A stretch of 64,000 nucleotides of DNA from Streptomyces sp. NRRL F-5123 (GTDB lineage: Bacteria > Actinomycetota > Actinomycetes > Streptomycetales > Streptomycetaceae). The stretch is from NCBI RefSeq assembly GCF_000721495.1, contig NZ_JOHY01000030.1, positions 13,544-77,543 on the forward strand, read 5' to 3'. Position numbers and translations under genes: made by a program. This document shows, piece after piece, positions 1-19,799 of this stretch (within the stretch, counting starts at the first letter, position 1; each line of letters begins with the position of its first letter). Under the pieces are notes generated by a model that had not been told where the DNA came from, searched no databases, and saw only the letters and a list, made by a program, of their open reading frames with translations.

Positions 1-406
1 CGACGACGATGTACGGAACGCCGACCTGGCGGGCCAGGAGCACGTGCTCCTTGGTCTGCGGCATCGGGCCGTCGGTCGCGGCGACCACCAGGATCGCGCC
101 GTCCATCTGGGCGGCACCGGTGATCATGTTCTTGATGTAGTCCGCGTGACCCGGGCAGTCGACGTGGGCGTAGTGGCGCGACTCGGTCTGGTACTCGACG
201 TGCGCGATGGAGATGGTGATACCGCGCTGGCGCTCCTCGGGAGCCTTGTCGATCTGGTCGAACGCCGAGGCCTCGTTCAGGTTCGGGTACGCGTCGTGCA
301 GCACCTTGGTGATCGCCGCGGTAAGGGTCGTCTTACCGTGGTCGATGTGACCGATGGTGCCGATGTTGACGTGCGGCTTAGTCCGCTCGAACTTCGCCTT
401 CGCCAC
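1..406 (-). CDS. tuf: Elongation factor Tu (N-terminal part, cut by window edge)
   Basis: GTPase that carries aminoacyl-tRNA to the ribosomal A site. Only about the first 135 residues are present; the gene runs off the left edge. The G-domain P-loop GHIDHGKT is near residue 19 and the switch II motif DCPGH near residue 81. The GTG start at 406 is chosen because AGGAGG lies just upstream and the product then begins [14 protein letters not shown], as in other Streptomyces EF-Tu. It is the last gene of the str cluster (rpsL-rpsG-fusA-tuf), 82 bases after fusA. NKxD and domains 2 and 3 lie outside the window. Confidence 0.97.
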   Translation of the reverse strand, partial: MAKAKFERTKPHVNIGTIGHIDHGKTTLTAAITKVLHDAYPNLNEASAFDQIDKAPEERQRGITISIAHVEYQTESRHYAHVDCPGHADYIKNMITGAAQMDGAILVVAATDGPMPQTKEHVLLARQVGVPYIVV

Positions 407-488
407 TGGGTTCCTCCTGGGGATGGATCTGTACGCCTTGCTTCATCGGCGCCAGGTGATCTTTGCTGGATTTCAAGCCTAAGGCGAG

Positions 489-2615
<2,127 letters not shown>

Positions 2616-2653
2616 GTGGCTCAGTCTTCTCTCGGTCTCGATGGGGGTAGCGA

Positions 2654-3124
2654 CTACCAGCGGTAGTGCGCGAAGGCCTTGTTGGACTCGGCCATCTTGT
2701 GCGTGTCCTCACGGCGCTTCACGGAAGCCCCGAGGCCGTTGCTGGCGTCGAGGATCTCGTTCATGAGCCGCTCGGTCATGGTCTTCTCGCGGCGGGCGCG
2801 GGAGTACCCGACCAGCCAGCGCAGCGCCAGGGTGTTCTGCCGGCCCGGGCGGACCTCGACCGGGACCTGGTAGGTCGCGCCACCGACACGGCGGGACTTG
2901 ACCTCCAGGGTCGGCTTGATGTTCTCCAGAGCGCGCTTGAGCGTGATGACCGGGTCGACCCCGGCCTTCTCGCGCAGGCCCTCCAGAGCGCCGTACACGA
3001 TGCGCTCGGCGGTGGAGCGCTTGCCGTGCAGGAGGATCTTGTTGACGAGGGACGTCACCAGAGGGGAGCCGTAAACCGGGTCGATGATGACCGGGCGCTT
3101 CGGGGCGGGGCCCTTACGAGGCAT
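2654..3124 (-). CDS. rpsG: 30S ribosomal protein S7
   Basis: Primary 16S rRNA-binding protein of the 30S head. 156 residues starting [11 protein letters not shown], full length for the family, ending in AHYRW. It begins two bases after the rpsL stop codon, which implies translational coupling. The gap to fusA is 38 bases. No anomalies. Confidence 0.98.
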   Translation of the reverse strand: MPRKGPAPKRPVIIDPVYGSPLVTSLVNKILLHGKRSTAERIVYGALEGLREKAGVDPVITLKRALENIKPTLEVKSRRVGGATYQVPVEVRPGRQNTLALRWLVGYSRARREKTMTERLMNEILDASNGLGASVKRREDTHKMAESNKAFAHYRW

Positions 3125-3126
3125 TC

Positions 3127-3498
3127 TTACTTCTCCTTCTTGGCGCCGTAGCGGCTGCGGGCCTGCTTACGGTTCTTGACGCCCTGCGTGTCGAGGGAGC
3201 CGCGGATGATCTTGTAGCGAACACCCGGCAGGTCCTTCACACGACCGCCGCGCACGAGCACGATCGAGTGCTCCTGCAGGTTGTGGCCCTCACCCGGGAT
3301 GTAAGCGGTGACCTCGATGCCACTGGTAAGGCGCACACGGGCGACCTTACGGAGGGCCGAGTTCGGCTTCTTCGGGGTGGTCGTGTACACACGCGTGCAG
3401 ACGCCGCGACGCTGCGGGGAACCCTTCAGCGCGGGCGTCTTGTTCTTGTCGACCTTGTCCTGCCGGCCCTTCCGGACCAGCTGCTGGATCGTAGGCAC
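3127..3498 (-). CDS. rpsL: 30S ribosomal protein S12
   Basis: Decoding-centre protein, 123 residues, GTG start. The two lysines where streptomycin-resistance substitutions usually arise (K43 in TTPKKPNS and K88 in RVKDLPGVR) are both lysine, so the allele looks wild-type for streptomycin. First gene of the str operon; promoter expected in the region upstream to about 3776. Confidence 0.98.
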   Translation of the reverse strand: MPTIQQLVRKGRQDKVDKNKTPALKGSPQRRGVCTRVYTTTPKKPNSALRKVARVRLTSGIEVTAYIPGEGHNLQEHSIVLVRGGRVKDLPGVRYKIIRGSLDTQGVKNRKQARSRYGAKKEK

Positions 3499-3776
3499 CG
3501 TATCTCCGGTTTCTCTGTGCCGATCTCGATAAAACTAACCTGGGCTCCGACCCACGCGGTCGGGTGTGTCGCGGACCCCGCACATCCCCCGGAAGGGCGG
3601 GAAGTGCGTATCGTCGGATGCCGCGGCCTCGGGCTTCCCGCGCGGTCGCATGGCACGCGCAAGAACCCGGGCACACCCCAGGCACAAGGTCAGAGCGTAC
3701 CTACCGCATCGGCCGCGGTCAAAACACATGCATACCGGCCGGATTCCGCCAGCTCAGCGACCCTGTCCCAGGATGC
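3499..3776 (-). promoter_or_regulatory. rpsL upstream region (str operon leader)
   Basis: About 280 bases without a credible gene between the rpoC terminator and rpsL. It should hold the str operon promoter and 5' leader on the minus strand. I cannot confidently place -35/-10 boxes; reading frames seen here have no family resemblance. Confidence 0.4.
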
Positions 3777-3816
3777 CGCAGAGCGGCCGTCCCCGCGCGG
3801 GGACGGCCGCTCTGCG
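3777..3816 (-). terminator. rpoBC operon terminator
   Basis: Perfect inverted repeat: an 18-base GC-rich stem (arm GCAGAGCGGCCGTCCCC plus flanking C) around a GCGC loop. It sits 19 bases past the rpoC stop codon at 3835. No long U tract, as is common in Streptomyces terminators. Confidence 0.85.
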
Positions 3817-3834
3817 ATGTGCGCGGGCTACGCG

Positions 3835-7734
<3,900 letters not shown>

Positions 7735-7800
7735 TGTGTCGTCAATCCCTCTCAGGGTTGATTCTCAAATGGTCTGAACGGGTCGTGGGGGCCGCCGGGC

Positions 7801-7825
7801 CCGGCCGTACGAGGTGTACGGCCGG
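7801..7825 (-). promoter_or_regulatory. Hairpin in the rpoB-rpoC intergenic gap
   Basis: Perfect 10-bp inverted repeat (arm CCGGCCGTAC, loop GAGGT) between the rpoB stop and the rpoC start. It could act as an attenuator, a partial terminator or an RNA-processing site that sets the beta:beta' ratio. This role is inferred from position only. Confidence 0.5.
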
Positions 7826-7842
7826 GTGGCCGGCGGAACCCG

Positions 7843-11328
<3,486 letters not shown>

Positions 11329-11655
11329 GAGGGGGTCCTTCCGAGGGCTCGGACTCACTACGCGCGTACCGGTCCGCCCCTGAGGACCAGAGGGAAAGCC
11401 CTGATGGAAGGGCCTTCTCAGCAGCTCTCAGACGTGGGCATGCTCCTGGTGACGGGCCAGGCAGCAGCTAACAGGCAGCGCAAAGGGTCAGTGTAGCCAC
11501 TTGGCACACTGATGTCCAGGCTGAGATTCGGAGTACCGAATCGTCGCCCCCTCTGCCCGTCTCGCGACCCCAAGCCTCGGAACCTGGAACCGCCTCCGTC
11601 AACCCTGCCGTCGTCCTGCGTCCTGCTGCATAGCCATGCATTCCCGCATCGCCGA

Positions 11656-11686
11656 CGATCCATGCATCGGATCATGCATGGGATCG
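11656..11686. repeat. ATGCAT-containing inverted repeat upstream of rpoB
   Basis: GATCCATGCAT, then a CGGATC spacer, then ATGCATGGGATC: 11-bp arms with one extra G in the right arm. A third ATGCAT copy occurs at 11636-11641. The run is AT-richer than its surroundings and lies about 330 bases upstream of the rpoB start. It could be a protein-binding site or an RNA hairpin; no known factor is assigned. Confidence 0.5.
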
Positions 11687-11883
11687 GCGCTGGGCCGCGG
11701 CCGGCCCCGCCGGGATCGCGTCCAACGTCGTGGCGCGTCCTGAGAATTGCGCGCCGCGTGCCAAACGTCAAGGCCCCGGCCCCGCACACATGCGCGAGCA
11801 CCCGTTCCCAGCAGGAGGGATCACCTTATCCGCCGGGTACGACAGCCCCCGGCGCGGCCCGCCGAAGGGCGTACGAACGACCG

Positions 11884-11913
11884 AGGGCGGCCACCCTTCC
11901 GGGTGACCGCCCT
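11884..11913 (-). terminator. rplJL terminator
   Basis: Inverted repeat AGGGCGG-N-CACCC / GGGTG-N-CCGCCCT with a short TTCC loop, about 50 bases beyond the rplL stop codon on the minus strand. Confidence 0.7.
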
Positions 11914-11965
11914 GCGGTAGGTGGAGCAGCGAGTGCTCCTACGTCACGGTGTGTGACGGGGGGTG

Positions 11966-12352
11966 TTACTTGACCTCGACCGAGGCGCCGGCGGCCTTGA
12001 GGGACTCGGCGGCCTTGTCCGCGGCCTCCTTGGCGACCTTCTCCAGGACGGGCTTCGGGGCGCCGTCCACGAGGTCCTTGGCCTCCTTCAGACCCAGCGA
12101 GGTCAGCTCGCGCACGACCTTGATGACCTGGATCTTCTTGTCGCCCGCGGCGGTGAGGACGACGTCGAACTCGTCCTGCTCCTCGGCGGCCTCGGCCGGA
12201 GCGGCGACACCCGCGCCACCGGCGGCGACGGCGACGGGGGCGGCGGCGGTGACGTCGAACTTCGCCTCGAACGCCTTCACGAAGTCGGCGAGTTCGATGA
12301 GGGTGAGCTCCTCGAACTGGGCGAGCAGGTCTTCCTGGCTGAGCTTCGCCAT
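11966..12352 (-). CDS. rplL: 50S ribosomal protein L7/L12
   Basis: Stalk protein that recruits translational GTPases. 128 residues: N-terminal dimerisation helix ([26 protein letters not shown]), an Ala/Val/Gly-rich hinge near residues 35-52, then the C-terminal GTPase-binding domain with [12 protein letters not shown] and [13 protein letters not shown] start with a ribosome site just upstream. Follows rplJ as usual. Confidence 0.98.
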   Translation of the reverse strand: MAKLSQEDLLAQFEELTLIELADFVKAFEAKFDVTAAAPVAVAAGGAGVAAPAEAAEEQDEFDVVLTAAGDKKIQVIKVVRELTSLGLKEAKDLVDGAPKPVLEKVAKEAADKAAESLKAAGASVEVK

Positions 12353-12507
12353 GATGGCGGTCCTTCCACTAAATCGGCGGGTGCCGGAATGTCGTACAAG
12401 TCGGCGGGCGTACGGTCGGCCCGCGTAAGCCGGTGCGCTGGTGCGTGGTGCGGTCGCGCGCCGGCCCCGACCGGAGCCGTCAGGCCCCGGTCATCGTGCG
12501 AGCCGAA

Positions 12508-13044
12508 TTACTCGGCACCGCCCTGCTCGGCCTCTGCCTTCTTGGCACGAAGCGCCTCCGCGGTGCGGACGAACTTCGCGGGGAGCGCCTGGAAGAGCGC
12601 GGCAGTCTGCGACTGCTTGGCCTTCATGGCACCCGCCAGCTTGGCGAGCAGAACCTCGCGGGACTCGAGGTCCGCAAGCTTCTTGATCTCGTCGGCGGAC
12701 AGCGCCTTGCCGTCAAGGACACCGCCCTTGATGACGAGAGCGGGGTTGTCCTTGGCGAAGTCGCGCAGACCCTTCGCCGCCTCCACCGGGTCACCGGTGA
12801 CGAAGGCGACAGCCGACGGACCCGCGAACAGGTCGTCGAGCTGGGTGATCCCGGCCTCGTTGGCCGCGATCTTGGTCAGCGTGTTCTTCACCACGGCGTA
12901 CTGGGCGTTCTCACCGAGCGAGCGGCGCAGCGTCTTGAGCTGCGCGACGGTGAGACCGCGGTACTCGGTCAGCACAGCGGCGTTCGAGGCGCGGAACTGG
13001 TCCGTCAACTCGGCCACCGCGGCAGCCTTGTCAGGCCTCGCCAT
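12508..13044 (-). CDS. rplJ: 50S ribosomal protein L10
   Basis: Base of the ribosomal stalk and RNA-binding autoregulator of its own operon. The ATG at 13044 is chosen because AAGGAGG lies directly upstream and the product (178 residues, [18 protein letters not shown]) matches L10 length. Upstream in-frame codons would read through leader sequence. The C-terminal helix ([15 protein letters not shown]) is the L7/L12-binding region. The gap to rplL is 155 bases. Confidence 0.97.
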   Translation of the reverse strand: MARPDKAAAVAELTDQFRASNAAVLTEYRGLTVAQLKTLRRSLGENAQYAVVKNTLTKIAANEAGITQLDDLFAGPSAVAFVTGDPVEAAKGLRDFAKDNPALVIKGGVLDGKALSADEIKKLADLESREVLLAKLAGAMKAKQSQTAALFQALPAKFVRTAEALRAKKAEAEQGGAE

Positions 13045-13200
13045 GAGTCTCGGCCTCCTTCCGGGGTGATGGACCGCGCGGAACGAAGGACGAGGCGGTG
13101 TGCCCCGGGCAAAACAAACGCCCCGGCGCAAGCGCACGGGGCGTGACTCGACGCTGCCTTCCGGATCTCCCTGACGGGATACCCTGCGGGCCTCGGAGTC
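13045..13200 (-). ncRNA. Probable L10 (rplJ) autoregulatory leader
   Basis: The untranslated stretch before rplJ contains several potential stems. One is CGCCCCG-GCGCAAGCGCA-CGGGGCG near 13118-13143. In many bacteria L10/L7-L12 binds a structured rplJ leader to repress its own translation. Position and foldability fit this, but the exact boundaries and the kink-turn are not verified here. Confidence 0.5.
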
Positions 13201-13372
13201 CATCCACGGTCACCTGCGCGGGCCGTCCGCATCAGCGGATCCTTCGGCCGTCCCGCCCGGAATTCCGGACACGACGGCAACCAGCGGTCTTTGGCTTCAC
13301 CGGAAGCGTACGGGACCGCGCCCCCGCGGGGCAAATCGCCCGCGGGGCCCGCGGCGGGACCGGGCGCACCGG

Positions 13373-14191
13373 TCAGGCCGTGGCACTCGTGGGCGGCGGA
13401 GGGACGATGGTCTGCGCGGCCGGCGGCTGCTGGATGCGGACGACGCCGCCGAAGTCGCTGAAGACGTCGGTGATGCGCTCCTTCCCGTCGTCGCTGACCA
13501 TCCGCACCGGCAGCCCGTCCGCGCCCACCCACACGTCGACGCCAGCCGATTCCGGTACTTTGCGCGCCGCCACGATCCGGGCGTCCGCGGGGACGGTGCC
13601 CCGGTAGTGCACCGTCGGACGACCCTCCACCGTCTCGCGCCCGATCAGCGTGACCGGCCCGCTGGACGGCATCAGGAGCAGCCGGTGGACCGGGCTGTAG
13701 TCCATCTGCTCCGACATCGCCGCCGCGACCTCCTCGCCCATGGTGGCGGCCAGGGTGAAGCGCAGCCAGCCCTTCCCCTTGTTCGGGCCGGCGGCCGGCG
13801 GATCGACCTGGACGTATTCGAACCCGTCCAGCGTGCGCATCTCCATGCGGTCGTGGTGGTTCATCCCCTGCATGCCCAGCGCCGCGGGCGCCGCGGTGAC
13901 GACCGCCCCCGCGTCCGGGCCGCCCCACGAGTTGATCCCCGCCAGCGTGGCCGTCTTGCCCCCGCGCTGCTGCACGGAGACGACGTGCACGGAGCGCATC
14001 GCCTCGGCCCGGTCGACCATGGCGACGATCGCCTTGGCCGCGGCGCTGTCCGGGTCGGGGGCCGCGCCGGACGCAGGCGCCTTCGCGTTCGTACCGGGCG
14101 CCGCGCCCTGGTGGTACGAGCCGCCGCCATCGCAGGCCGCGGCGGTGAGCGCGAGAACGATGACCGCCACGGCCGCCGTCGCCGTACGCAT
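13373..14191 (-). CDS. Lipoprotein, LppX/LolA-like, of unknown ligand
   Basis: 272 residues with a clear lipoprotein signal: a hydrophobic stretch (VAVIVLALTAAAC) ending in a lipobox with Cys20. A Gly/Ala/Pro-rich linker follows, then a beta-rich domain with phrases such as VWVGADGLPVRMVS that recall mycobacterial LppX/LprG and DUF-type lipid-carrier lipoproteins. Likely anchored to the outer face of the membrane. It lies between rplA and rplJ on the same strand. Function not established; the lipid-carrier idea is an inference from fold-like sequence features. Confidence 0.85.
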   Translation of the reverse strand: MRTATAAVAVIVLALTAAACDGGGSYHQGAAPGTNAKAPASGAAPDPDSAAAKAIVAMVDRAEAMRSVHVVSVQQRGGKTATLAGINSWGGPDAGAVVTAAPAALGMQGMNHHDRMEMRTLDGFEYVQVDPPAAGPNKGKGWLRFTLAATMGEEVAAAMSEQMDYSPVHRLLLMPSSGPVTLIGRETVEGRPTVHYRGTVPADARIVAARKVPESAGVDVWVGADGLPVRMVSDDGKERITDVFSDFGGVVRIQQPPAAQTIVPPPPTSATA

Positions 14192-14244
14192 GGTGTGCCC
14201 CCCTGTCGGGCGCGTTCCCCAGCGCCACAGAGCATCGTAGACGC

Positions 14245-14288
14245 GGAACGCCCCGCACCCCCCGGGGAACGGGGGATGCGGGGCGTCC
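14245..14288 (-). terminator. rplKA terminator
   Basis: Imperfect inverted repeat with a GC-rich stem (CGCCCCGCA-CCCCC paired with GGGGG-ATGCGGGGCG), 19 bases after the rplA stop codon. It separates rplKA from the downstream lipoprotein gene. Confidence 0.7.
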
Positions 14289-14306
14289 GCAGGACTTCGG
14301 CCGGGG

Positions 14307-15032
14307 TCAGACCGCGGCCGGGTCCTCCTCGGTGAGGAGGTTGCGCGTGCGGTTGGGGTCGACCAGGATGCCGGGGCCCATCGTCGTGGAGACGGCCGCC
14401 TTCTTCAGGTAGCGCCCCTTCGCCGCGGACGGCTTCAGACGCAGGATCTCGTCCAGCGCCGCCGCGTAGTTCTCCACCAGCTGGGCGTCGTCGAACGACA
14501 CCTTGCCGATGATGAAGTGCAGGTTGGAGTGCTTGTCGACGCGGAACTCGATCTTGCCGCCCTTGATGTCCGTCACGGCCTTGGCCACGTCGGGCGTCAC
14601 GGTGCCGGTCTTCGGGTTCGGCATCAGACCACGCGGGCCGAGGACGCGGCCGAGGCGGCCGACCTTGCCCATGAGGTCCGGGGTGGCGACGACGGCGTCG
14701 AAGTCCAGCCGGCCCTTCGCGACCTCGTCGATCAGTTCGTCGGAGCCGACGATGTCGGCGCCCGCGGCTTCCGCGGCCGCAGCACGGTCACCGGTCGCGA
14801 AGACCAGGACCCGGGCGGTCTTGCCGGTGCCGTGCGGAAGGTTCACGGTGCCACGGACCATCTGGTCGGCCTTGCGCGGGTCCACACCCAGGCGGAAGGC
14901 GACCTCGACGGTCGAGTCGAACTTGGTGGACGAGGTCTCCTTGGCGAGACGCACCGCTTCCAGGGGCGCGTACAGCCGCTCCCGGTCGATCTTGGCGTCC
15001 GCAGCGCGGAGAGACTTGCTGCGCTTGCTCAT
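14307..15032 (-). CDS. rplA: 50S ribosomal protein L1
   Basis: 23S rRNA-binding protein of the L1 stalk and translational repressor of rplKA in other bacteria. The ATG at 15032 gives 241 residues beginning [16 protein letters not shown] and has a GGAG-like site upstream. The signature [15 protein letters not shown] lies near residue 130. The 91-base gap to rplK is typical. Confidence 0.97.
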   Translation of the reverse strand: MSKRSKSLRAADAKIDRERLYAPLEAVRLAKETSSTKFDSTVEVAFRLGVDPRKADQMVRGTVNLPHGTGKTARVLVFATGDRAAAAEAAGADIVGSDELIDEVAKGRLDFDAVVATPDLMGKVGRLGRVLGPRGLMPNPKTGTVTPDVAKAVTDIKGGKIEFRVDKHSNLHFIIGKVSFDDAQLVENYAAALDEILRLKPSAAKGRYLKKAAVSTTMGPGILVDPNRTRNLLTEEDPAAV

Positions 15033-15123
15033 GGAACTACTCCTGTAGCTGTTTCGATGGAGTTCGTGGTGCGGGCCGAGCAGGCCCTCCCACATGTGCT
15101 GCTGCTGCCCTACGAGGCGGCTG

Positions 15124-15558
15124 TCAGCCCTCGACGGTGATGCCCATGGAACGGGCCGTACCGGCGATGATCTTCTCCGCCGCGTCCAGGTCGTTCGCGT
15201 TCAGGTCGGGCATCTTGGTCGTGGCGATCTCGCGCACCTGGTCGCGGGTGAGCTTGGCGACCTTCTTGGTGTGCGGGGTGCCGGATCCCTTGTCGACGCC
15301 CGCGGCCTTGAGGATCAGCTTGGCGGCCGGCGGGGTCTTGGTGACGAAGGTGAAGGAGCGGTCCTCGTAGACCGTGATCTCCACCGGGATCACCATGCCG
15401 CGCTGCGACTCGGTGGCCGCGTTGTAGGCCTTGCAGAACTCCATGATGTTGACGCCGTGCTGGCCCAGCGCGGGGCCGACCGGCGGCGCAGGGTTGGCCG
15501 CACCGGCGTTGATCTGGAGCTTGATCAGCCCCGTGATCTTCTTCTTCTTGGGAGGCAT
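15124..15558 (-). CDS. rplK: 50S ribosomal protein L11
   Basis: GTPase-centre protein, thiostrepton target region with L11-bound rRNA. 144 residues starting [16 protein letters not shown]. The proline-rich N-terminal segment [20 protein letters not shown] is intact. Unlike in S. coelicolor, where nusG directly precedes rplK, a lipase gene on the other strand separates them here, so rplK should have its own promoter at about 15,600-15,900. Confidence 0.98.
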
Positions 15559-15948
15559 TGCTCTCTCCGGGTCCTGTTGAGAGTTTTTTCCATGCCTGCG
15601 AGCAGGCATACCGCACCACGATAGCGGGTACCGCCCCCGGCCCCGAAATCCGTTCCGCGCCGCCCCCGCGGCCGACCCCGGCGGGCGGGCTCCGCACGGC
15701 ACGGAGCCGCTCGTTCTGCTGCCTCTCGGCAGACACTCCGAGTAGCGGTACGATCACAGCACGCCATGCACTTTCACCCCCTCAGATGCCTCTACCAGCA
15801 GACGAGTTGCACCCGCACCTCCGTCAACTCCCGTAGCGGAACCTGAAGTTCTGGTCTACGCGGGAAGAATTCTTGGCATGGACACTTCCCGTGGCTACCT
15901 ACTGGCTGGTACCACAGTGCTGCAGGAAGCCCTCACCCAGGAGGTTCC
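15559..15948. promoter_or_regulatory. Divergent region between rplK and a lipase gene
   Basis: 390 bases without a gene. It must contain the promoter of rplK (minus) and that of the lipase gene (plus). A GGCTCCG-CACGGCA-CGGAGCC hairpin sits near 15688-15708. Boxes cannot be placed with confidence. Confidence 0.4.
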
Positions 15949-16746
15949 GTGAAGCTGAGCAGGCCCCTCACCGCTCTCACCGCGCTGGCGTCCGCCCTGG
16001 CGGCGGCGCTGGTCTTCTCCGGCCCGGCCCAGGCGGCAGGGCCCGCCTACGTCGCGCTCGGTGACTCGTACTCCGCCGGCAACGGCGCCGGCAACTACAT
16101 CAGTTCCAGCGGCGACTGCCACCGCAGCAACAGCGCGTACCCCGCACTGTGGGCCGCCGCCCACAGCCCGTCCTCGTTCACCTTCGCCGCATGTTCCGGC
16201 GCGGTCACCACCGATGTGACGAACAGCCAGCTCGGCGGGCTGAACTCCTCCACCGGCCTGGTCTCCCTCACCATCGGCGGCAACGACGCCGGCTTCGCCG
16301 ACGCCATGACCACCTGCGTGACCGGCTCCGACAGCACGTGTGTCAGCCGCATCAACACGGCCGAGACGTACATCCGCAACACCCTGCCCGGCCGCCTGAA
16401 CACCACCTACAACGCGATCCGCGCCAAGGCGCCCAACGCGAAGGTCGTCGTCCTCGGCTACCCGGACATGTACGACCTGTCGGCGTGGATCTGCATCGGC
16501 CTCAGCGACACCAAGCACCAGAAGATAAACGAGGCCGCGGACGTCCTGGACACCACGATCGCCTCGGTCGCGGCCTCCCACGGCTTCGCCTTCGGCGACG
16601 TGCGCAGCACCTTCAAGGGCCACGAGCTCTGCTCGGGTGACGACTACCTGCACTCCCTCGTCATCTCCCCGAGCTGGGAGTCCTACCACCCGACCGCCAC
16701 CGGCCACTCCGCCGGCTACCTCCCCCTCCTGAACGCCAACGACTGA
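15949..16746 (+). CDS. Secreted SGNH/GDSL-family lipase (RimL-like)
   Basis: 265 residues with a Sec signal peptide (hydrophobic core LTALASALAAALVFSG, cleavage after AQA near residue 29). SGNH blocks are present: GDSYSAG with the nucleophile Ser near residue 39, the oxyanion Gly region, GGNDAGF near residue 104, and the catalytic YHPTATGH near the C-terminus. Cysteine spacing and overall sequence resemble the extracellular lipase/phospholipase of S. rimosus. GTG start preceded by AGGAGG. Its plus-strand position between nusG and rplK is unusual. Confidence 0.93.
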   Translation: MKLSRPLTALTALASALAAALVFSGPAQAAGPAYVALGDSYSAGNGAGNYISSSGDCHRSNSAYPALWAAAHSPSSFTFAACSGAVTTDVTNSQLGGLNSSTGLVSLTIGGNDAGFADAMTTCVTGSDSTCVSRINTAETYIRNTLPGRLNTTYNAIRAKAPNAKVVVLGYPDMYDLSAWICIGLSDTKHQKINEAADVLDTTIASVAASHGFAFGDVRSTFKGHELCSGDDYLHSLVISPSWESYHPTATGHSAGYLPLLNAND

Positions 16747-16764
16747 CCGGCGGCGGCCGCGCAC

Positions 16765-16812
16765 ACGACCGAGCCCCTGCCCTCCGGAAGCGAAGGGCAG
16801 GGGCTCGGTCGT
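16765..16812. terminator. Bidirectional terminator between lipase gene and nusG
   Basis: Long inverted repeat (ACGACCGAGCCCCTGCCCT paired with its complement around TCCGGAAGCGA). It serves both convergent genes: 18 bases after the lipase stop and just past the nusG stop. Confidence 0.85.
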
Positions 16813-16820
16813 ACGAGGAG

Positions 16821-17684
16821 CTAGTTCTTCTGGATCTGGTCGAAGCTCAGCTCGACCGGGGTCTCGCGGCCGAAGATCTCGACGAGGCCCTTGACCTTCT
16901 TCGAGTCGGGGTTGATCTCGTTGATCGTGGCCTGGAGAGTGGCGAAGGGGCCGTCCGTGACGGTGACGGAGTCGCCGACCTCGAAGTCCAGGACCTGGAC
17001 CTCGACCTTGCGGGGGACCGCGGTGCCCTCGGCGATGGCCGCGGCCTCGGCGGCCGCCTCGACCTCGGGGGCGAGCATCTTGACGATCTCGTCCAGGGTC
17101 AGCGGGTAGGGGTCGTAGGCGTTGCCGACGAAGCCCGTGACGCCGGGGGTGTTGCGGACGACGCCCCAGGACTCGTTCGTCAGGTCCATGCGGACCAGGA
17201 CGTAGCCGGGGAGCTTGTTCTGCCGGATGGTCTTGCGGTCGCCGTTCTTGATCTGAACGACTTCCTCCTGCGGGACCTCCGCCTGGTAGATGTACTCCTC
17301 GACGTTCAGCGAGACGGCACGCTGCTCCAGGTTGGACTTCACCCGGTTCTCGTACCCGGCGTAGGTGTGGATCACGTACCACTCGCCGGGGAGCGTGCGG
17401 AGCTCCTCGCGGAAGGCGGCCACGGGGTCGACCGGAGCGGCCGGCTCCTCGGTGTCGCCGGTCTCGTCGGTGTCCTCAGCCGCGTCAGCCGCCTCGGATG
17501 CGGTCTCGTCGGCGTCCGACTCCTCCGACTCCTCCGCGTCCTCCGCCTCGTCGGCGTCCGCGTCCTCCGCCGACTCGGCCGGGTCCTGCGCGTCAGCGGG
17601 CTCCTCGGCGGCCTCGACGACGTCGAGCGCGGCTTCCTCGCCCTCGACGGACTCGTCGGCGTCGTACACGTTCGGGTCAGACAC
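16821..17684 (-). CDS. nusG: Transcription termination/antitermination factor NusG
   Basis: 287 residues. The first ~95 residues are an Asp/Glu/Ala-rich acidic tail, typical of Streptomyces NusG. The NGN domain follows ([34 protein letters not shown]), then a C-terminal KOW domain ([22 protein letters not shown]). GTG start at 17684. It couples RNA polymerase to Rho or the ribosome. Downstream of secE, 125 bases away. Confidence 0.97.
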   Translation of the reverse strand: MSDPNVYDADESVEGEEAALDVVEAAEEPADAQDPAESAEDADADEAEDAEESEESDADETASEAADAAEDTDETGDTEEPAAPVDPVAAFREELRTLPGEWYVIHTYAGYENRVKSNLEQRAVSLNVEEYIYQAEVPQEEVVQIKNGDRKTIRQNKLPGYVLVRMDLTNESWGVVRNTPGVTGFVGNAYDPYPLTLDEIVKMLAPEVEAAAEAAAIAEGTAVPRKVEVQVLDFEVGDSVTVTDGPFATLQATINEINPDSKKVKGLVEIFGRETPVELSFDQIQKN

Positions 17685-17809
17685 GGTGACTGCTTCTTCC
17701 TGACTTCAAGGGTGGCACTGCGGGCGGGGCGACCAGCGCCCGGCGCCCTCCGCGCGGACAGGCGGGACGCGGAACCCGGCCCGAAACCGGCCCGGCAAGA
17801 GCGGACGGC

Positions 17810-18103
17810 TCAGCCGAAAACGGCGGAAACGAGCTTGCTGAAACCCCAGTCAACCACGCTCACGAACGCGATGACGACCACAACGAACACAATCACCACA
17901 GTGGTGTACGTGGTCAGATCGTTGCGCGTGGGCCAGACGACCTTGCGGAGCTCCGCGACGATCTGGCGGTAGAAGAGCGCGAGACGGCCGAGCGGCCCCT
18001 TCTTCGCGCGCTTGCCGCCGCGGCGGGGCTTCTTCTCGGCGTCGCTGTCGTCCTGAGACGCGTCAGGCTCAGGGACCTCGATGGAGTCCGTGATCTCAGT
18101 CAC
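17810..18103 (-). CDS. secE: Preprotein translocase subunit SecE
   Basis: 97 residues, GTG start. A charged N-terminal half ([13 protein letters not shown]) is followed by the amphipathic motif [14 protein letters not shown] and one membrane helix ([18 protein letters not shown]). Clamp subunit of the SecYEG channel. Located between tRNA-Trp and nusG, as in other actinobacteria. Confidence 0.97.
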   Translation of the reverse strand: MTEITDSIEVPEPDASQDDSDAEKKPRRGGKRAKKGPLGRLALFYRQIVAELRKVVWPTRNDLTTYTTVVIVFVVVVIAFVSVVDWGFSKLVSAVFG

Positions 18104-18212
18104 TCGTCCTCACCTGACTCCGGGTCGTGGCCGTGCCGCGCCCGTCGCGCGGTACGGCGAGTGCCTTCTTGCCTGCATCTGCCTGCCCACGTCCGGGGAG
18201 GACGTGTGGAGC

Positions 18213-18285
18213 AGGGCCGGAGGGACTTGAACCCCCAACCGCTGGTTTTGGAGACCAGTGCTCTACCAATTGAGCTACGACCCTT
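18213..18285 (-). tRNA. tRNA-Trp (CCA anticodon)
   Basis: 73 bases. The acceptor arm AGGGTCG pairs with CGGCCCT, and the anticodon loop reads CTCCAAA with anticodon CCA. D arm and T arm (GGTTCAAGTCC) are intact. The 3' CCA is not encoded. Directly upstream of secE. Confidence 0.96.
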
Positions 18286-18457
18286 CGACAGACACTCCCA
18301 ACGTACCGCAGGCGACATCGCCGGGAGGCCATCGAGCGTTGAGTGTACGTGCTCGGAGGCATCTCGTCGAACGCCTTGCCTCGGATTGCCTCCGAACGCG
18401 TTCTCCGGGGCCCAAACCCCGGTGCCGGGGGCGGTCGGTGTCTGGGACGATGCAGGT

Positions 18458-19696
<1,239 letters not shown>

Positions 19697-19741
19697 GCGC
19701 CCGCCCGTCCCCGGAATTCGGCCCGATGATGCATTCGGGCA

Positions 19742-19778
19742 AGCCCCCGTTCGGAGAATCCGGTTCCGAGCGGGGGCT
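19742..19778 (+). terminator. Terminator after aminotransferase gene
   Basis: Stem AGCCCCCG-TTCGGA paired with TCCGAGCGGGGGCT (one G-T pair), loop GAATCC, 45 bases downstream of the aminotransferase stop. Confidence 0.75.
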
Positions 19779-19799
19779 CGCGTTTGGCAGGATCTTGGG

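Larger units (their letters stand above)
11329..11965 (-). promoter_or_regulatory. rplL-rpoB intergenic region
   Basis: About 640 bases with no supportable gene. Near its right end is the rplL terminator hairpin. Around 11635-11686 there is an unusual cluster of ATGCAT hexamers within an inverted repeat. The rpoB promoter and leader should lie in the left part. Because the gap is so long, rpoBC probably has its own promoter in addition to read-through from rplJL. Confidence 0.5.
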
